A DNA stretch of 37,806 bases from Methanomassiliicoccaceae archaeon UBA72. GTDB lineage: Archaea > Thermoplasmatota > Thermoplasmata > Methanomassiliicoccales > Methanomethylophilaceae. The notes beneath the pieces were generated by a model that ran no database searches, had not been told where the DNA came from, and saw only the letters and a list, made by a program, of their open reading frames with translations. The stretch covers positions 1-37,806 of the forward strand of contig DAVO01000025.1 of the NCBI GenBank assembly GCA_002509405.1. Direction: 5' to 3'. Shown here piece after piece: positions 8,115 through 16,320 of the stretch. Position numbers and translations under genes: made by a program. Every line of letters begins with the position of its first letter. Position 1 is the stretch's first letter.

Positions 8115-9788
8115 ATGAAAGGAAACAGAGCATTGCTCCAAATGCTGGAGGACAGAGGTGTCGAGACCATGTTCGGATATCCGGGCGGTAGTGTAATCTC
8201 GATATACGACGAGATAATGAACTCATCGATCAACCATGTCCTAGTACGCCACGAGCAGTGCGCCGCCCACATGGCCGACGGATATGCCCGAGCGAGCGGC
8301 AGGCCCGGCGTCTGCATGGCCACCAGCGGGCCCGGTGCCACCAACATGATCACCGGCATCGGCACGGCCTACGCCGACTCCACTCCCATGCTGGCACTTA
8401 CCGGACAGGTCGGAACCGGCTCCCTGGGGCTCGGCGCGTTCCAGGAAGTGGACGCTTACAGCCTCCTCATGCCCATCACCAAACACAACTTCAGGGTCCT
8501 GGACGTCAACAGGCTTCCCCATGCGGTGGACGAGGCCTGGAAGATATGCCAGTCCGGGCGACCGGGGCCTGTCCACATCGACCTCCCCTCGGACCAGATG
8601 AACTCCGAGATCGACGAGAGCCTTATGAGCATCTCGTACGGCATAAAGGAGCCCAGGGAAGACATGTCCCAACTGGGAACCGCGGTCCAGTGGATCAAAG
8701 AGGCCCGGCGGCCGGTCCTGCTGGTCGGCGGCGGCGCCATAAACGCCAACGCTTCCGAGGAGGTCACGAGACTTGCGGAGATGATCTCGGCGCCGGCGGT
8801 CTTCACCCTGATGGGAATGGGCACCATGTCCACAGAGCACTCTCTCAACCTGGGGCCGCTGGGGATGCACGGCAGGATGTGCGCCCTCGACACGTTCCGC
8901 AACGCCGACCTGGTCATAGCCATAGGCACGAAGTTCTCCGACAGGACGTTCAGCCCCCATACCAGATTCGACCGCGAATGCAAGGTCGTCCAGATCGACA
9001 TCGACGCGACGGAGTTCGATAAGCACAAGAATACCGACGTCAACTTACTCTGCGATGCCAAGAAAGGGGTCGCGGCACTGATCGAAGGACTCTACGGATA
9101 CAAGGACATGCACGCTGACTGGAACAAGACCTATGCCGAGTACAGAAGGCGCTGCAGGTGCAAGATAGACATCGATCTCAAACCGATTGTCCCCCAGAAG
9201 ATAATCTACGAAATCAACAGGCTGATAGACAAGAACGACGACATGATCATCACCACCGACGTCGGACAGAACCAGATGTGGGCGATGCACTACCTGCACG
9301 TCCACAGGCCCAGGCAGTTCCTTTCTTCCGGAAGCTTCGGAACCATGGGTTTCGGACTCCCTTCCGCCATAGGGGCGAAGGCCGCCAAGCCCGACAACAC
9401 CGTCATCACCATAACGGGAGACGGAGGATTCCAGATGGTCCAACAGGAGCTGGCCACATCGGTGGCCGAAAACCTGCCCGTCATAATAGTCCTGCTTAAC
9501 AACGGATGGCTCGGCATGGTCAAACAGTGGCAGAAGCTGTTCTGGAACAAGAGGTACAGCGAGACAGAGCTGGGCGCGGACCCCGACTTCTCCAAGATCG
9601 CCGAGGCGTACGGCGCCAGGGGCATGCTCGTCGAGAAGCCCGGAGAGATCGCCGATGCTCTTAAGATCGCGGTGGACAGCGGCGAGACGTGCCTGCTGGA
9701 TATCCACATAGACCCCGAGGAGGACGTACTCCCAATGTTGCCCGCCGATCCCAAGCAGGCACTGGTCAAAGGACGCTGCCAGTACTGA
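8115..9788 (+). CDS. ilvB: acetolactate synthase, catalytic subunit
   Basis: Thiamine-diphosphate enzyme joining two pyruvates, or pyruvate and 2-ketobutyrate, at the head of branched-chain amino acid synthesis. It has 557 residues. The catalytic glutamate is in RHEQCAAHMADGYARASG, and the ThDP/Mg motif runs from GDGGFQM to LLNNGWLGM near the C-terminus. The start ATG 8115 has GGAG upstream. ilvC follows after 77 bases with its own TATA-like element. No small regulatory subunit (ilvN) is adjacent, so feedback control by valine cannot be assumed. Confidence 0.93.
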   Translation: MKGNRALLQMLEDRGVETMFGYPGGSVISIYDEIMNSSINHVLVRHEQCAAHMADGYARASGRPGVCMATSGPGATNMITGIGTAYADSTPMLALTGQVGTGSLGLGAFQEVDAYSLLMPITKHNFRVLDVNRLPHAVDEAWKICQSGRPGPVHIDLPSDQMNSEIDESLMSISYGIKEPREDMSQLGTAVQWIKEARRPVLLVGGGAINANASEEVTRLAEMISAPAVFTLMGMGTMSTEHSLNLGPLGMHGRMCALDTFRNADLVIAIGTKFSDRTFSPHTRFDRECKVVQIDIDATEFDKHKNTDVNLLCDAKKGVAALIEGLYGYKDMHADWNKTYAEYRRRCRCKIDIDLKPIVPQKIIYEINRLIDKNDDMIITTDVGQNQMWAMHYLHVHRPRQFLSSGSFGTMGFGLPSAIGAKAAKPDNTVITITGDGGFQMVQQELATSVAENLPVIIVLLNNGWLGMVKQWQKLFWNKRYSETELGADPDFSKIAEAYGARGMLVEKPGEIADALKIAVDSGETCLLDIHIDPEEDVLPMLPADPKQALVKGRCQY

Positions 9789-9828
9789 ACGGCCTATATG
9801 CCCGACGGACGGGAACGATACCTTTTAG

Positions 9829-9837
9829 TCTATAAAG
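9829..9837 (+). promoter_or_regulatory. TATA-like promoter of ilvC
   Basis: TCTATAAAG lies about 33 bases upstream of ATG 9866 in the 77-base gap after ilvB. It would allow ilvC transcription independent of ilvB. The preceding CCTTTTAG may extend the element. Confidence 0.5.
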
Positions 9838-9854
9838 CAGTTGAACCTCCAAGT

Positions 9855-9860
9855 AGGTGG
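9855..9860 (+). promoter_or_regulatory. Ribosome binding site deciding the ilvC start
   Basis: AGGTGG followed by ATAAA precedes ATG 9866 with a 5-base spacer. This supports ATG 9866 over the in-frame GTG at 9857, which lies inside the binding site itself. The same 14-base block, AGGTGGATAAAATG, recurs before rpoF. Confidence 0.75.
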
Positions 9861-9865
9861 ATAAA

Positions 9866-10858
9866 ATGAAGATTTACCACGATGCAGATGTGGACATAAA
9901 TGTCCTTAAAGGAAAAACGGTCGCCGTCATGGGCTACGGATCCCAGGGGAGGGCACAGGCCCTCTGCTTCAGAGATTCCGGCCTCAACGTGGTGATAGGG
10001 CTCAGGAAAGACGGAAAATCATGGAACAAGGCAAAGGAAGACGGCTTCAAGGTCGTCGATTTCGCCGAGGCCGCCAGGACGGCGGACGTGATCATGATGC
10101 TCCTCCCCGACGAGGTCCAGCCCAAGGTCTACAAGGAGTTCGTCGAGCCCAACATCAGAGAGGGATGCGCCCTTGAGTTCGCCCACGGTTTCGCGATAAC
10201 CTACAAGACCATCGTTCCTCCGAAGAACATCGATGTCATAATGATGGCGCCCAAAGCGCCCGGTGACAAAGAGAGGGACGTCTTCGTCGAAGGATTCGGA
10301 GTGCCGGCCCTCGTATGCGTCCACCAGGACTACACCGGAAACGCCAAGAAGATCGCTCTGGCACTTTCGAAAGGCCTCGGAGCCACCCGTGCAGGGGTCT
10401 TCGAGACCACGTTCGACAACGAGACCCTTACCGACCTGTTCGGAGAGCAGGCGGTCCTTTGCGGAGGGACCACCGGCCTCATAAAGTCGGGATTCAAGAC
10501 CCTCGTAGAGGGCGGATATCCTCCCGAGATGGCGTACTTCGAAGTGTGCCATGAGGCCAAGCTCATCGTCGACCTCATAAACGAGGGCGGTTTCGAGAAG
10601 ATGTGGCACGTCGTTTCCAACACTGCCGAGTACGGAGGTCTCACCAAGAGGGACCTGGTAATCACCGAAGAGTCCGAGAAGGGGATGAAGAAGATCCTGG
10701 ACGACATCGAGTCCGGAAAATTCAAAGCTGACTGGACCGGCGAGTGGGCCAACGACCTGAAGAACCTGAAGGCGATGGAGGAGAAGGAGAAGACCCTCCA
10801 GATCGAAGTTACCGGCAGGGAGATAAGGAAACTCTTCGAAAAGAAGAAAAAGAACTGA
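9866..10858 (+). CDS. ilvC: ketol-acid reductoisomerase, class I
   Basis: Converts acetolactate (or acetohydroxybutyrate) to the dihydroxy acid with NAD(P)H and Mg. It has 330 residues, the short class I form. The Rossmann loop VAVMGYGSQGRAQA is followed by the cofactor loop GLRKDGKSW. The metal-binding helix TLTDLFGEQAVLCGG and the C-terminal knotted domain with its glutamates are present. Its product goes to IlvD, encoded elsewhere. The C-terminal tail is very lysine-rich. Confidence 0.96.
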   Translation: MKIYHDADVDINVLKGKTVAVMGYGSQGRAQALCFRDSGLNVVIGLRKDGKSWNKAKEDGFKVVDFAEAARTADVIMMLLPDEVQPKVYKEFVEPNIREGCALEFAHGFAITYKTIVPPKNIDVIMMAPKAPGDKERDVFVEGFGVPALVCVHQDYTGNAKKIALALSKGLGATRAGVFETTFDNETLTDLFGEQAVLCGGTTGLIKSGFKTLVEGGYPPEMAYFEVCHEAKLIVDLINEGGFEKMWHVVSNTAEYGGLTKRDLVITEESEKGMKKILDDIESGKFKADWTGEWANDLKNLKAMEEKEKTLQIEVTGREIRKLFEKKKKN

Positions 10859-10887
10859 ACCAACGGCCGGGTGGCGCTTTGAGCAGG

Positions 10888-11256
10888 ATGAAAATTGTCA
10901 CAAGGAGCGGCGATTACTTCGCCGAGCTGGACGACTCCGATGTCTCGAACGCCATCTGGCTTTCTTTACCTTTCAGGGCCGACATCAACATGATGGGCGG
11001 CGAGATCTACTTCGAGATGCCCCTCGATGCGAGGAACGAGGGCGCCGAAAGGGTGACCGTTCTGGAAAAAGGCGATATTGCCTGGTGGCCCGCTCCCGGG
11101 GCGCTGTGCATATTCTTCGGCCCCACACCTCTGAGCGGCGAGGACGGCAGACCCGTTTCCCCATTCCCGGTCATAAAAATAGGCCACATCGACGACTGCG
11201 AAGGCATCGGAGATTCCGGCGACAGACAGCGCATACTGCTTGAATATACATTCTGA
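10888..11256 (+). CDS. cyclophilin-like fold protein (TM1367-type)
   Basis: 122-residue protein resembling the small cyclophilin-like family typified by TM1367, whose function is not established. Recognisable features are the GEIYFEMPL segment, the GDIAWWPAPGALCIFFGPTP core and the EGIGD region near the C-terminus. There is no signal peptide. ATG 10888 is used here; TTG 10879 is a real alternative because GGGTGG ends 4 bases before it and would add three residues. It follows ilvC by about 30 bases and may share its transcript, but no link to branched-chain synthesis is visible. The stop abuts that of the convergent peptidase gene. Confidence 0.75.
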   Translation: MKIVTRSGDYFAELDDSDVSNAIWLSLPFRADINMMGGEIYFEMPLDARNEGAERVTVLEKGDIAWWPAPGALCIFFGPTPLSGEDGRPVSPFPVIKIGHIDDCEGIGDSGDRQRILLEYTF

Positions 11257-12339
11257 TCAGATTATCGTGAGGTCGCGGTCGAAGGAGGTCAGCCTCTCGG
11301 CGCCGCCGACCTTGACGAGACACGTGTCCTCGATGCGTATCCCGCCGACGCCCGGCAGATATATCCCCGGCTCAGCGGACACCACGTTGCCCGAGCGAAG
11401 TATATGCTCCGATCTGCCGTAAACGGATATGGCCTCATGGACGTCCATCCCTATGCCGTGGCCGAATGTGTGTATCATCCTGCCCTTGAACTCCCCTGCG
11501 TCGATGACCTTCCTCGCCTGGATGTCTGCCTCCGATGCGGGGGCCCCGTCGCGGTAGCATAGGAAACCTGTCTCCTGGGCCTCCTTGACCGTCATGTATG
11601 CCCTTTTCAGGACGTCCTTCGGCTCTCCGAAGAAGACCGTGCGTGTCATGTCCGAGCAGTACCTGTCGTACTTCGTTCCGAAATCGAAAAGTGCCACATC
11701 TCCCTTGCCGAGCTTTCTGTCGGTGGGCGAGTGGTGGGGCTTGGAGGCGTTCTCGCCGAAGGCCGCGATTGTGTCAAATGCATTGCCCTCGCCGCCCAGC
11801 TCCCTCATCCTGTTATCCATCGCCGCCGCCACCGACTTCTCGGTGACACCGGACCTCAGCATCCCGGGTATCTCGTCCGCTACCTTGGAAGATATCCTGC
11901 ATGCCCTGCGGATCGCCTCCACTTCCTTTTCGTCCTTCACAGAAATCGTATCGTTGATGCTCTTGGTGGCGTCCGCCACCTTCACTTCTGCGAGCTTCCT
12001 GACGTATTCCACCCCGGAATATGGTGCGCTGTTTATGTTGAAGCCGACATTGACACATCCTTTGAGGAGATCTTTGAGGATGTCGTTACGGTCCTCACGG
12101 TCGGCGTACTCGTGTATCTCGCCCATGCCTTCCCTCGCGCCTTCGGCCTCCAAGGAGCTGACGATGACATCCAGATCCCCGTCCCTGGCCACAGCGATGC
12201 CTCCTTCGAATGTACCGGAGCGCTGCCCGGTGAGATACCAGAACGTGGAGTCGAGAAATGGCTCTTGGCCGTTGATTATGACTATGGCATCGAGTTCGGG
12301 GGCGTTGTCCGTGAGCCTTTTGGCCCTGGAAGAGAACAT
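11257..12339 (-). CDS. pepQ: M24 family metallopeptidase, probable Xaa-Pro dipeptidase
   Basis: Pita-bread metallopeptidase of 360 residues, probably cleaving Xaa-Pro bonds in the cytosol. An N-terminal creatinase-like domain (about 1-125) precedes the catalytic domain. The five metal ligands are visible: two aspartates in FDFGTKYDRYCSDMTRTVF, a histidine in HTFGHGIGMDVHE, and two glutamates in SAEPGIYLPG and GGIRIED. It shares a strand with the aspartate dehydrogenase gene, about 34 bases downstream of it. Proline specificity is inferred from family resemblance. Confidence 0.88.
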   Translation of the reverse strand: MFSSRAKRLTDNAPELDAIVIINGQEPFLDSTFWYLTGQRSGTFEGGIAVARDGDLDVIVSSLEAEGAREGMGEIHEYADREDRNDILKDLLKGCVNVGFNINSAPYSGVEYVRKLAEVKVADATKSINDTISVKDEKEVEAIRRACRISSKVADEIPGMLRSGVTEKSVAAAMDNRMRELGGEGNAFDTIAAFGENASKPHHSPTDRKLGKGDVALFDFGTKYDRYCSDMTRTVFFGEPKDVLKRAYMTVKEAQETGFLCYRDGAPASEADIQARKVIDAGEFKGRMIHTFGHGIGMDVHEAISVYGRSEHILRSGNVVSAEPGIYLPGVGGIRIEDTCLVKVGGAERLTSFDRDLTII

Positions 12340-12373
12340 GCCACCCGTATCCGGGTGGCCATATGAAAATGTT

Positions 12374-13180
12374 TCAGAGCGCTATCCACACGTTCTTGAC
12401 CAGACTCCTCAGCGCATGGGCGGCCGAGAGTGCGGCGAGGTGGGACGTCCTCGGGTTCTCCGGGGAAGGGACGTTGTAGGTGTGGCAGACCGTCTCGCCG
12501 AACACGCCTCTGTACCTCAGCTCGTGGGAGTTGCTCGTGGTGTTGGGGTCTGCAACTATCGTTACTTTGGTTTTATCGAAACCGATCCCGAAGAGGCTTA
12601 CCGTCGCGGCCACGTTGATGTTCTTGGGGAACAGCTTGACCGCCTCCCTTGCAGTACCAGAGTAGATGACGGTCCTCTCCTTCAGGTCGTCGACGACTAT
12701 GCCCTTGTCCAGAACGTACGGGATGTCCTCGAGGCTCTTGGGTGCTTTGGTCGTTATAAGCTCAACATATTCTACATCCGACTCCCTGGCCGCCCTGAGC
12801 CCGTCCACGCCGCAGACGGCTCCGGACGGGATGTATATGCATGATTCTGTCTTTGATGCCTTCTCGAACACCGAGTTCCTGAAGTCGTCGTCCACCAGCG
12901 CGCCTACGGACATGAGCATGATGCTCACCCCCCTTTCCACGACGATGGGCGCGAAAACCCTGGCGGCCGCCTGCGACGCGGCCTCTATCACCAGATCGCA
13001 GTGGTACAGCTCTTCTTCGACGGATTCGGTTACTATTCCCTTCTTGGTGGTGGATGCAACACGCTCGGCGGCCTGGCGGTTCGTATCGTAAAGGTAGATG
13101 CGCTTGACCTCGCTCATGCTGTCTGCGGTCCTCGCAAGATAAGACCCGATGAAACCGCAGCCGATTATTGTGATACGCAT
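12374..13180 (-). CDS. nadX: L-aspartate dehydrogenase
   Basis: Oxidises aspartate to iminoaspartate with NAD(P), replacing NadB at the start of NAD synthesis, usual in anaerobic archaea. It has 268 residues. The Rossmann motif TIIGCGFIGSYLAR is N-terminal, and the C-terminal signature NPRTSHLAALSAAHAL fits the family. ATG 13180 is chosen over TTG 13195, which adds five residues without support. The NAD kinase fusion elsewhere in the window acts later in pyridine nucleotide metabolism. It is divergent from archease across about 178 bases. Confidence 0.9.
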   Translation of the reverse strand: MRITIIGCGFIGSYLARTADSMSEVKRIYLYDTNRQAAERVASTTKKGIVTESVEEELYHCDLVIEAASQAAARVFAPIVVERGVSIMLMSVGALVDDDFRNSVFEKASKTESCIYIPSGAVCGVDGLRAARESDVEYVELITTKAPKSLEDIPYVLDKGIVVDDLKERTVIYSGTAREAVKLFPKNINVAATVSLFGIGFDKTKVTIVADPNTTSNSHELRYRGVFGETVCHTYNVPSPENPRTSHLAALSAAHALRSLVKNVWIAL

Positions 13181-13358
13181 GAACCCAGCAAACAAACGGA
13201 CATATTAAGAACTTGCGTATATAACCGCAAGCAGCTCCGTATGTCGGATATCATCGGCACTTTTTTTACGATTTATGTATTTATTTTACGAATATCGAAA
13301 AATGATACAAATACACGGCTTCCGATGGTTCCTTTTACCCGGAAACTCATAGCCCGGC

Positions 13359-13766
13359 ATGCATTCCTACGAGAGGCTGGAACATACGGCCGACGCATTC
13401 GTCAGGTGCACGGGGCGCACGCTGGAAGAGTGCTTCGCCAACGCCGCTTACGCTCTGTTCGACCAGACCCTCGACCTTAGAGACGTCGTACCGCGGAAGA
13501 AGGTGCACACCGAGACGTGTGGCGCGGATCCGGAGCAGAGGCTCTACAACCTGCTTTCCGAGCTCCTCTTCATAGAGGAGACCGAACGAATATTCCTCTG
13601 CCGGTTCGATGTCAGATTCGAGGGGGATAGAGTGATATGCGACGCAGAGGGCGAGGACCTGGACCTTAAGAGGCACAAGGCCAGGACCGAGGTGAAGGCC
13701 GTAACGTACCATATGCTCTCGGTCGATGCCGAAACGCCCAGTGTCACCGTTCTGTTCGACATATAA
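13359..13766 (+). CDS. archease
   Basis: Small cofactor protein of 135 residues that in other organisms activates the RNA ligase RtcB during tRNA splicing and RNA repair. The family marks are YERLEHTADAFVRCTGRTLE at the start and HKARTEVKAVTYHMLSV near the end, with conserved acidic metal ligands in the first motif and at the C-terminal aspartate of LFDI. rtcB is not in the window. The start lies about 25 bases after a CTTTTA element, so the message may be leaderless. It ends in TAA, 30 bases before the formyltransferase-like gene. Confidence 0.9.
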   Translation: MHSYERLEHTADAFVRCTGRTLEECFANAAYALFDQTLDLRDVVPRKKVHTETCGADPEQRLYNLLSELLFIEETERIFLCRFDVRFEGDRVICDAEGEDLDLKRHKARTEVKAVTYHMLSVDAETPSVTVLFDI

Positions 13767-13796
13767 TAAAATACACTGACGAAGGTTAGGAAGGCG

Positions 13797-14618
13797 ATGC
13801 TAAGAATAGGCTGGTTCTCAACTGGGAGGGGCCCGGGCTCAAGGAATCTCCTCAAGGCCGTAATGGACGAGAGGGCTAAAGGAAGGCTTGACATAGAGAT
13901 AGCCTTTGTTTTCTGCAACTGGGACAATACAGAGGACAACAACCCGCGAAAAGACCAGAGGCAGATGTTCTTCGATATGGTACGCGGATACGGGATCCCC
14001 CTTATTCTAAGCTCCTGGAAGAAATTCAAGCCCGAACTTAGAAGAGATAACGAGGACAGATGGAGGGCTGAATACGGAAAGTCCCTGAGGGAAAAGACCC
14101 AGCACTTCAACTTCGACCTCGGCGTCCTCGCAGGTTACATGTTATGGATTGACGATGAGACCTGCAAAGCATACGATCTCCTGAACCTCCACCCCGCACT
14201 TCCCGACGGCCCTAAGGGCACATGGGAGGACGTAATATGGGAGCTGATATCCCAGAAGGCAACAAGACAGGGTGCCATGATGCACATGTGCACGGAGGAA
14301 TGGGACCGCGGGGCGCCGGTGACGTACTGCGGTTTCTCCATCAGGGGTCACGGTTACGACGAACTTTGGGAAAAATTCACGAAAAAGCTTAAGGGAAGAA
14401 CTCTGGAGCAGATAAGGGACGACGAAGGCACCGAGGAGCCCCTTTTCAAGAAAATAAGAGAGGATGGGGCCAAACGCGAACTTCCGCTTATCGTTTCTAC
14501 GATAAGGGCATTCGCGGAAGGAAAGGTCTCCATAAGGGAGAAGGCCCTCTTTTCCGGGGCGTCCAAACTCGAGCTGCCGTACGACCTTACGAAGGAAGTA
14601 GATTCCTCGCTGAGATGA
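13797..14618 (+). CDS. PurN-like formyltransferase domain protein
   Basis: 273-residue protein related to phosphoribosylglycinamide formyltransferase (PurN). The glycine-rich start GWFSTGRGPGSRNLL, the core DLGVLAGYML and the catalytic triad of the family are recognisable: N130 and H132 in LLNLHPALP and D170 in EEWDRGAPV. It differs from PurN by an inserted, charged segment at about residues 42-100 and an extended C-terminus, so the substrate may not be GAR. The next gene, a HAD-like protein, starts 4 bases after its stop, which suggests joint function. The transferase fold is likely; the exact reaction is unknown. Confidence 0.75.
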   Translation: MLRIGWFSTGRGPGSRNLLKAVMDERAKGRLDIEIAFVFCNWDNTEDNNPRKDQRQMFFDMVRGYGIPLILSSWKKFKPELRRDNEDRWRAEYGKSLREKTQHFNFDLGVLAGYMLWIDDETCKAYDLLNLHPALPDGPKGTWEDVIWELISQKATRQGAMMHMCTEEWDRGAPVTYCGFSIRGHGYDELWEKFTKKLKGRTLEQIRDDEGTEEPLFKKIREDGAKRELPLIVSTIRAFAEGKVSIREKALFSGASKLELPYDLTKEVDSSLR

Positions 14619-14622
14619 TCAG

Positions 14623-15753
14623 ATGGGTGAATTTGATACGCTGGACGATCTCGGTTTCATAAACGACAAGCAGTTCGTCTGTAGCTGCTGGGGGTTCCTT
14701 ACCAGGAACAACGGGACAAGGGACATCTGCGAACGTTTCATCAGGAACGGCGGTCACTTCTATGATGTGATATCGAGATACGATTCCCTTTGCGCTTATG
14801 TCCTGAACCGTGACGACAGCCGCTCGGGGAACACGATGAAAATGATCGCCCCGTTCCTGAAGGCTTTCGGGGCTACGGACCTTCAGATGCATAGTGCCAG
14901 CTCCGACTGCCTTGATCTGATGCCGGGTTCCGGCCAGGTCATGCGCTACGCCCTCAACGTCATGCCCACGTTCATAACCACCAGCCTTTACGAGCATGAT
15001 GTTATGAACCTCTGCGAGGGGCTCGACATCCCCATGGGAAACATAAGCTATACCGAGCTCAGCCTAGACGGCCACGAGATGACGAGACAGGAGGGCAGAT
15101 CTCTGAGGGAGGCCTCTGCCGACATAACGTCCCTGAGGATCCCGAAGACAGAATACAAACTGAACGTGCCGATGGAGCTGGCCGCGGAAGACGTTAAGAT
15201 CCTTAGGAAGATGGACCAGGTCGTGGCCGACATGGTGCCCATGCAATCCTCCGGATCGATCATGCGTTCGATGACCTCCATAGGTTCGAACGAGAAGGCG
15301 TACACTCTCCTGGAGATAAGGCGCAAGACCTCCGTGGACCTGGACGGCACGGCTTACATAGGCAGCGACACCTCTGACTACCAGGCCATGGAACTGGTAA
15401 ACGAGAGCGGCGGTCTGGCACTTTCTTTCAACGGAGAGGATTTCGCCGTACGGGGAAGCAATATTGCGGTTCTCTCCAACGACTGCACGGTGGCCGCGGT
15501 GCTTCTGCAGGCATTCTACAACGAGGGCATCGAGGCCGTGCTGGAACTCGCAGGCTCATGGGACAGGAAATCGCTTAAGGAAGCCGACTTCCCGGACCGC
15601 TACCTTATGGACGCCATGCTCGCCGCCAACCCGAAGAAACTCCCCGAGGTCCACATAGTCAACCGGAAGAACGTGGACGAGATCGCAAAAAAGAGCGTGG
15701 CCTACCGCAGAAAGATGCTGGGATTCAGGTCCAGGGCCGCAGAGAAACAGTGA
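14623..15753 (+). CDS. HAD-like protein of the COG4030/EhaR type lacking the catalytic aspartate
   Basis: 376-residue protein whose first 150 residues resemble the archaeal HAD-like family that includes EhaR of hydrogenotrophic methanogens: HFYDVISRYD, TMKMIAPFLKAFGATD and FITTSLYEHDVMNLCEGL. From memory of that family, motif I reads as aspartate-Cys-Glu-Gly; here it is S21-C22-W23-G24, so the phosphoryl-accepting aspartate and the second acid are lost. The second half, roughly 160-376, has no fold I recognise. No eha hydrogenase genes are nearby. The gene is tightly coupled to the PurN-like gene upstream. A non-catalytic or altered role is inferred. Confidence 0.65.
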   Translation: MGEFDTLDDLGFINDKQFVCSCWGFLTRNNGTRDICERFIRNGGHFYDVISRYDSLCAYVLNRDDSRSGNTMKMIAPFLKAFGATDLQMHSASSDCLDLMPGSGQVMRYALNVMPTFITTSLYEHDVMNLCEGLDIPMGNISYTELSLDGHEMTRQEGRSLREASADITSLRIPKTEYKLNVPMELAAEDVKILRKMDQVVADMVPMQSSGSIMRSMTSIGSNEKAYTLLEIRRKTSVDLDGTAYIGSDTSDYQAMELVNESGGLALSFNGEDFAVRGSNIAVLSNDCTVAAVLLQAFYNEGIEAVLELAGSWDRKSLKEADFPDRYLMDAMLAANPKKLPEVHIVNRKNVDEIAKKSVAYRRKMLGFRSRAAEKQ

Positions 15754-15779
15754 CGGGGCGGCCGTTATGTTATGATGAA

Positions 15780-15855
15780 TGGTGCTCCGGTCGGGATTCG
15801 AACCCGAGTGTCGGCCTCGAAAGGGCCGAATGATTGGCCGCTACACTACCGGAGC
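15780..15855 (-). tRNA. tRNA-Glu (anticodon UUC), CCA encoded
   Basis: On the minus strand a full cloverleaf is visible: acceptor GCTCCGG pairs with CCGGAGC, the anticodon arm is CGGCC-CTTTCGA-GGCCG with anticodon TTC, and the T-loop is TTCGAAT. The mature 73-base body spans 15855 to 15783; the discriminator A is followed by genomic CCA (15782-15780). No intron is seen. It converges on the preceding HAD-like gene with 26 bases between. Confidence 0.96.
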
Positions 15856-15880
15856 GTAAGGCGTCCATATTTGGATAGGA

Positions 15881-15888
15881 TTAAAATA
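15881..15888 (-). promoter_or_regulatory. TATA box of tRNA-Glu
   Basis: TTAAAATA on the plus strand (TATTTTAA on the minus) lies 26-33 bases upstream of the tRNA 5' end, the expected archaeal distance. Confidence 0.6.
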
Positions 15889-15941
15889 GTTTGTGTAAAA
15901 AATCAGGCGGTTTTGCCCCTTGCAAATGGTTGAACACGAAA

Positions 15942-15952
15942 TTATTAATATA
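15942..15952 (+). promoter_or_regulatory. TATA box of the aIF-1A operon
   Basis: TTATTAATATA is centred about 28 bases before ATG 15975. Transcription would begin at or next to the start codon, giving a leaderless or nearly leaderless message for the ribosome-biogenesis operon. Confidence 0.6.
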
Positions 15953-15974
15953 AGACTGCGGACATGGCAAGGCT

Positions 15975-16307
15975 ATGGTAGTAGACAAGGGACCGCTAGA
16001 GAGTGATGAGGAGGACGTATCGAGGATACGCCTGCCCAACATCAAAGAAGGGGAGATATTCGGAATTGCGGACCAGCTGCTCGGGGCCTCTAAGATCAAG
16101 GTCATGTGCGAGGACGGCGTATCCAGGATGGGGCGCATTCCGGGAAGGATCAAGAAGCGCATGTGGATAAGAGAGGGCGACCTTTTGATAGTCTCGATCT
16201 GGGACTTTCAGCCTGACAAGTGCGACATAAGGTTCAGATACACAAGGACCCAGGCCGTCAACCTCAGCAAGAGGCACAAGATCCCCAAGACCATCGACAT
16301 TTACTGA
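15975..16307 (+). CDS. eif1A: translation initiation factor aIF-1A
   Basis: OB-fold initiation factor of 110 residues that binds the small-subunit A site and helps place initiator tRNA. The segment EIFGIADQLLGASKIKVMCEDG and the basic stretch GRIPGRIKKRMWIREGDLL are characteristic of eIF1A/IF1. Length matches archaeal homologues. It opens a run of ribosome-related genes, with rio1 following after 13 bases. There is no clear Shine-Dalgarno sequence, in keeping with the TATA box about 28 bases upstream. Confidence 0.95.
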   Translation: MVVDKGPLESDEEDVSRIRLPNIKEGEIFGIADQLLGASKIKVMCEDGVSRMGRIPGRIKKRMWIREGDLLIVSIWDFQPDKCDIRFRYTRTQAVNLSKRHKIPKTIDIY

Positions 16308-16320
16308 GGCTTGAAACGGC

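Noticed and set aside
15964..15981. Five-codon upstream frame ending in TAG before aIF-1A
   Set aside because: The promoter position predicts transcription starting near 15974, so the short frame would not be in the mRNA.
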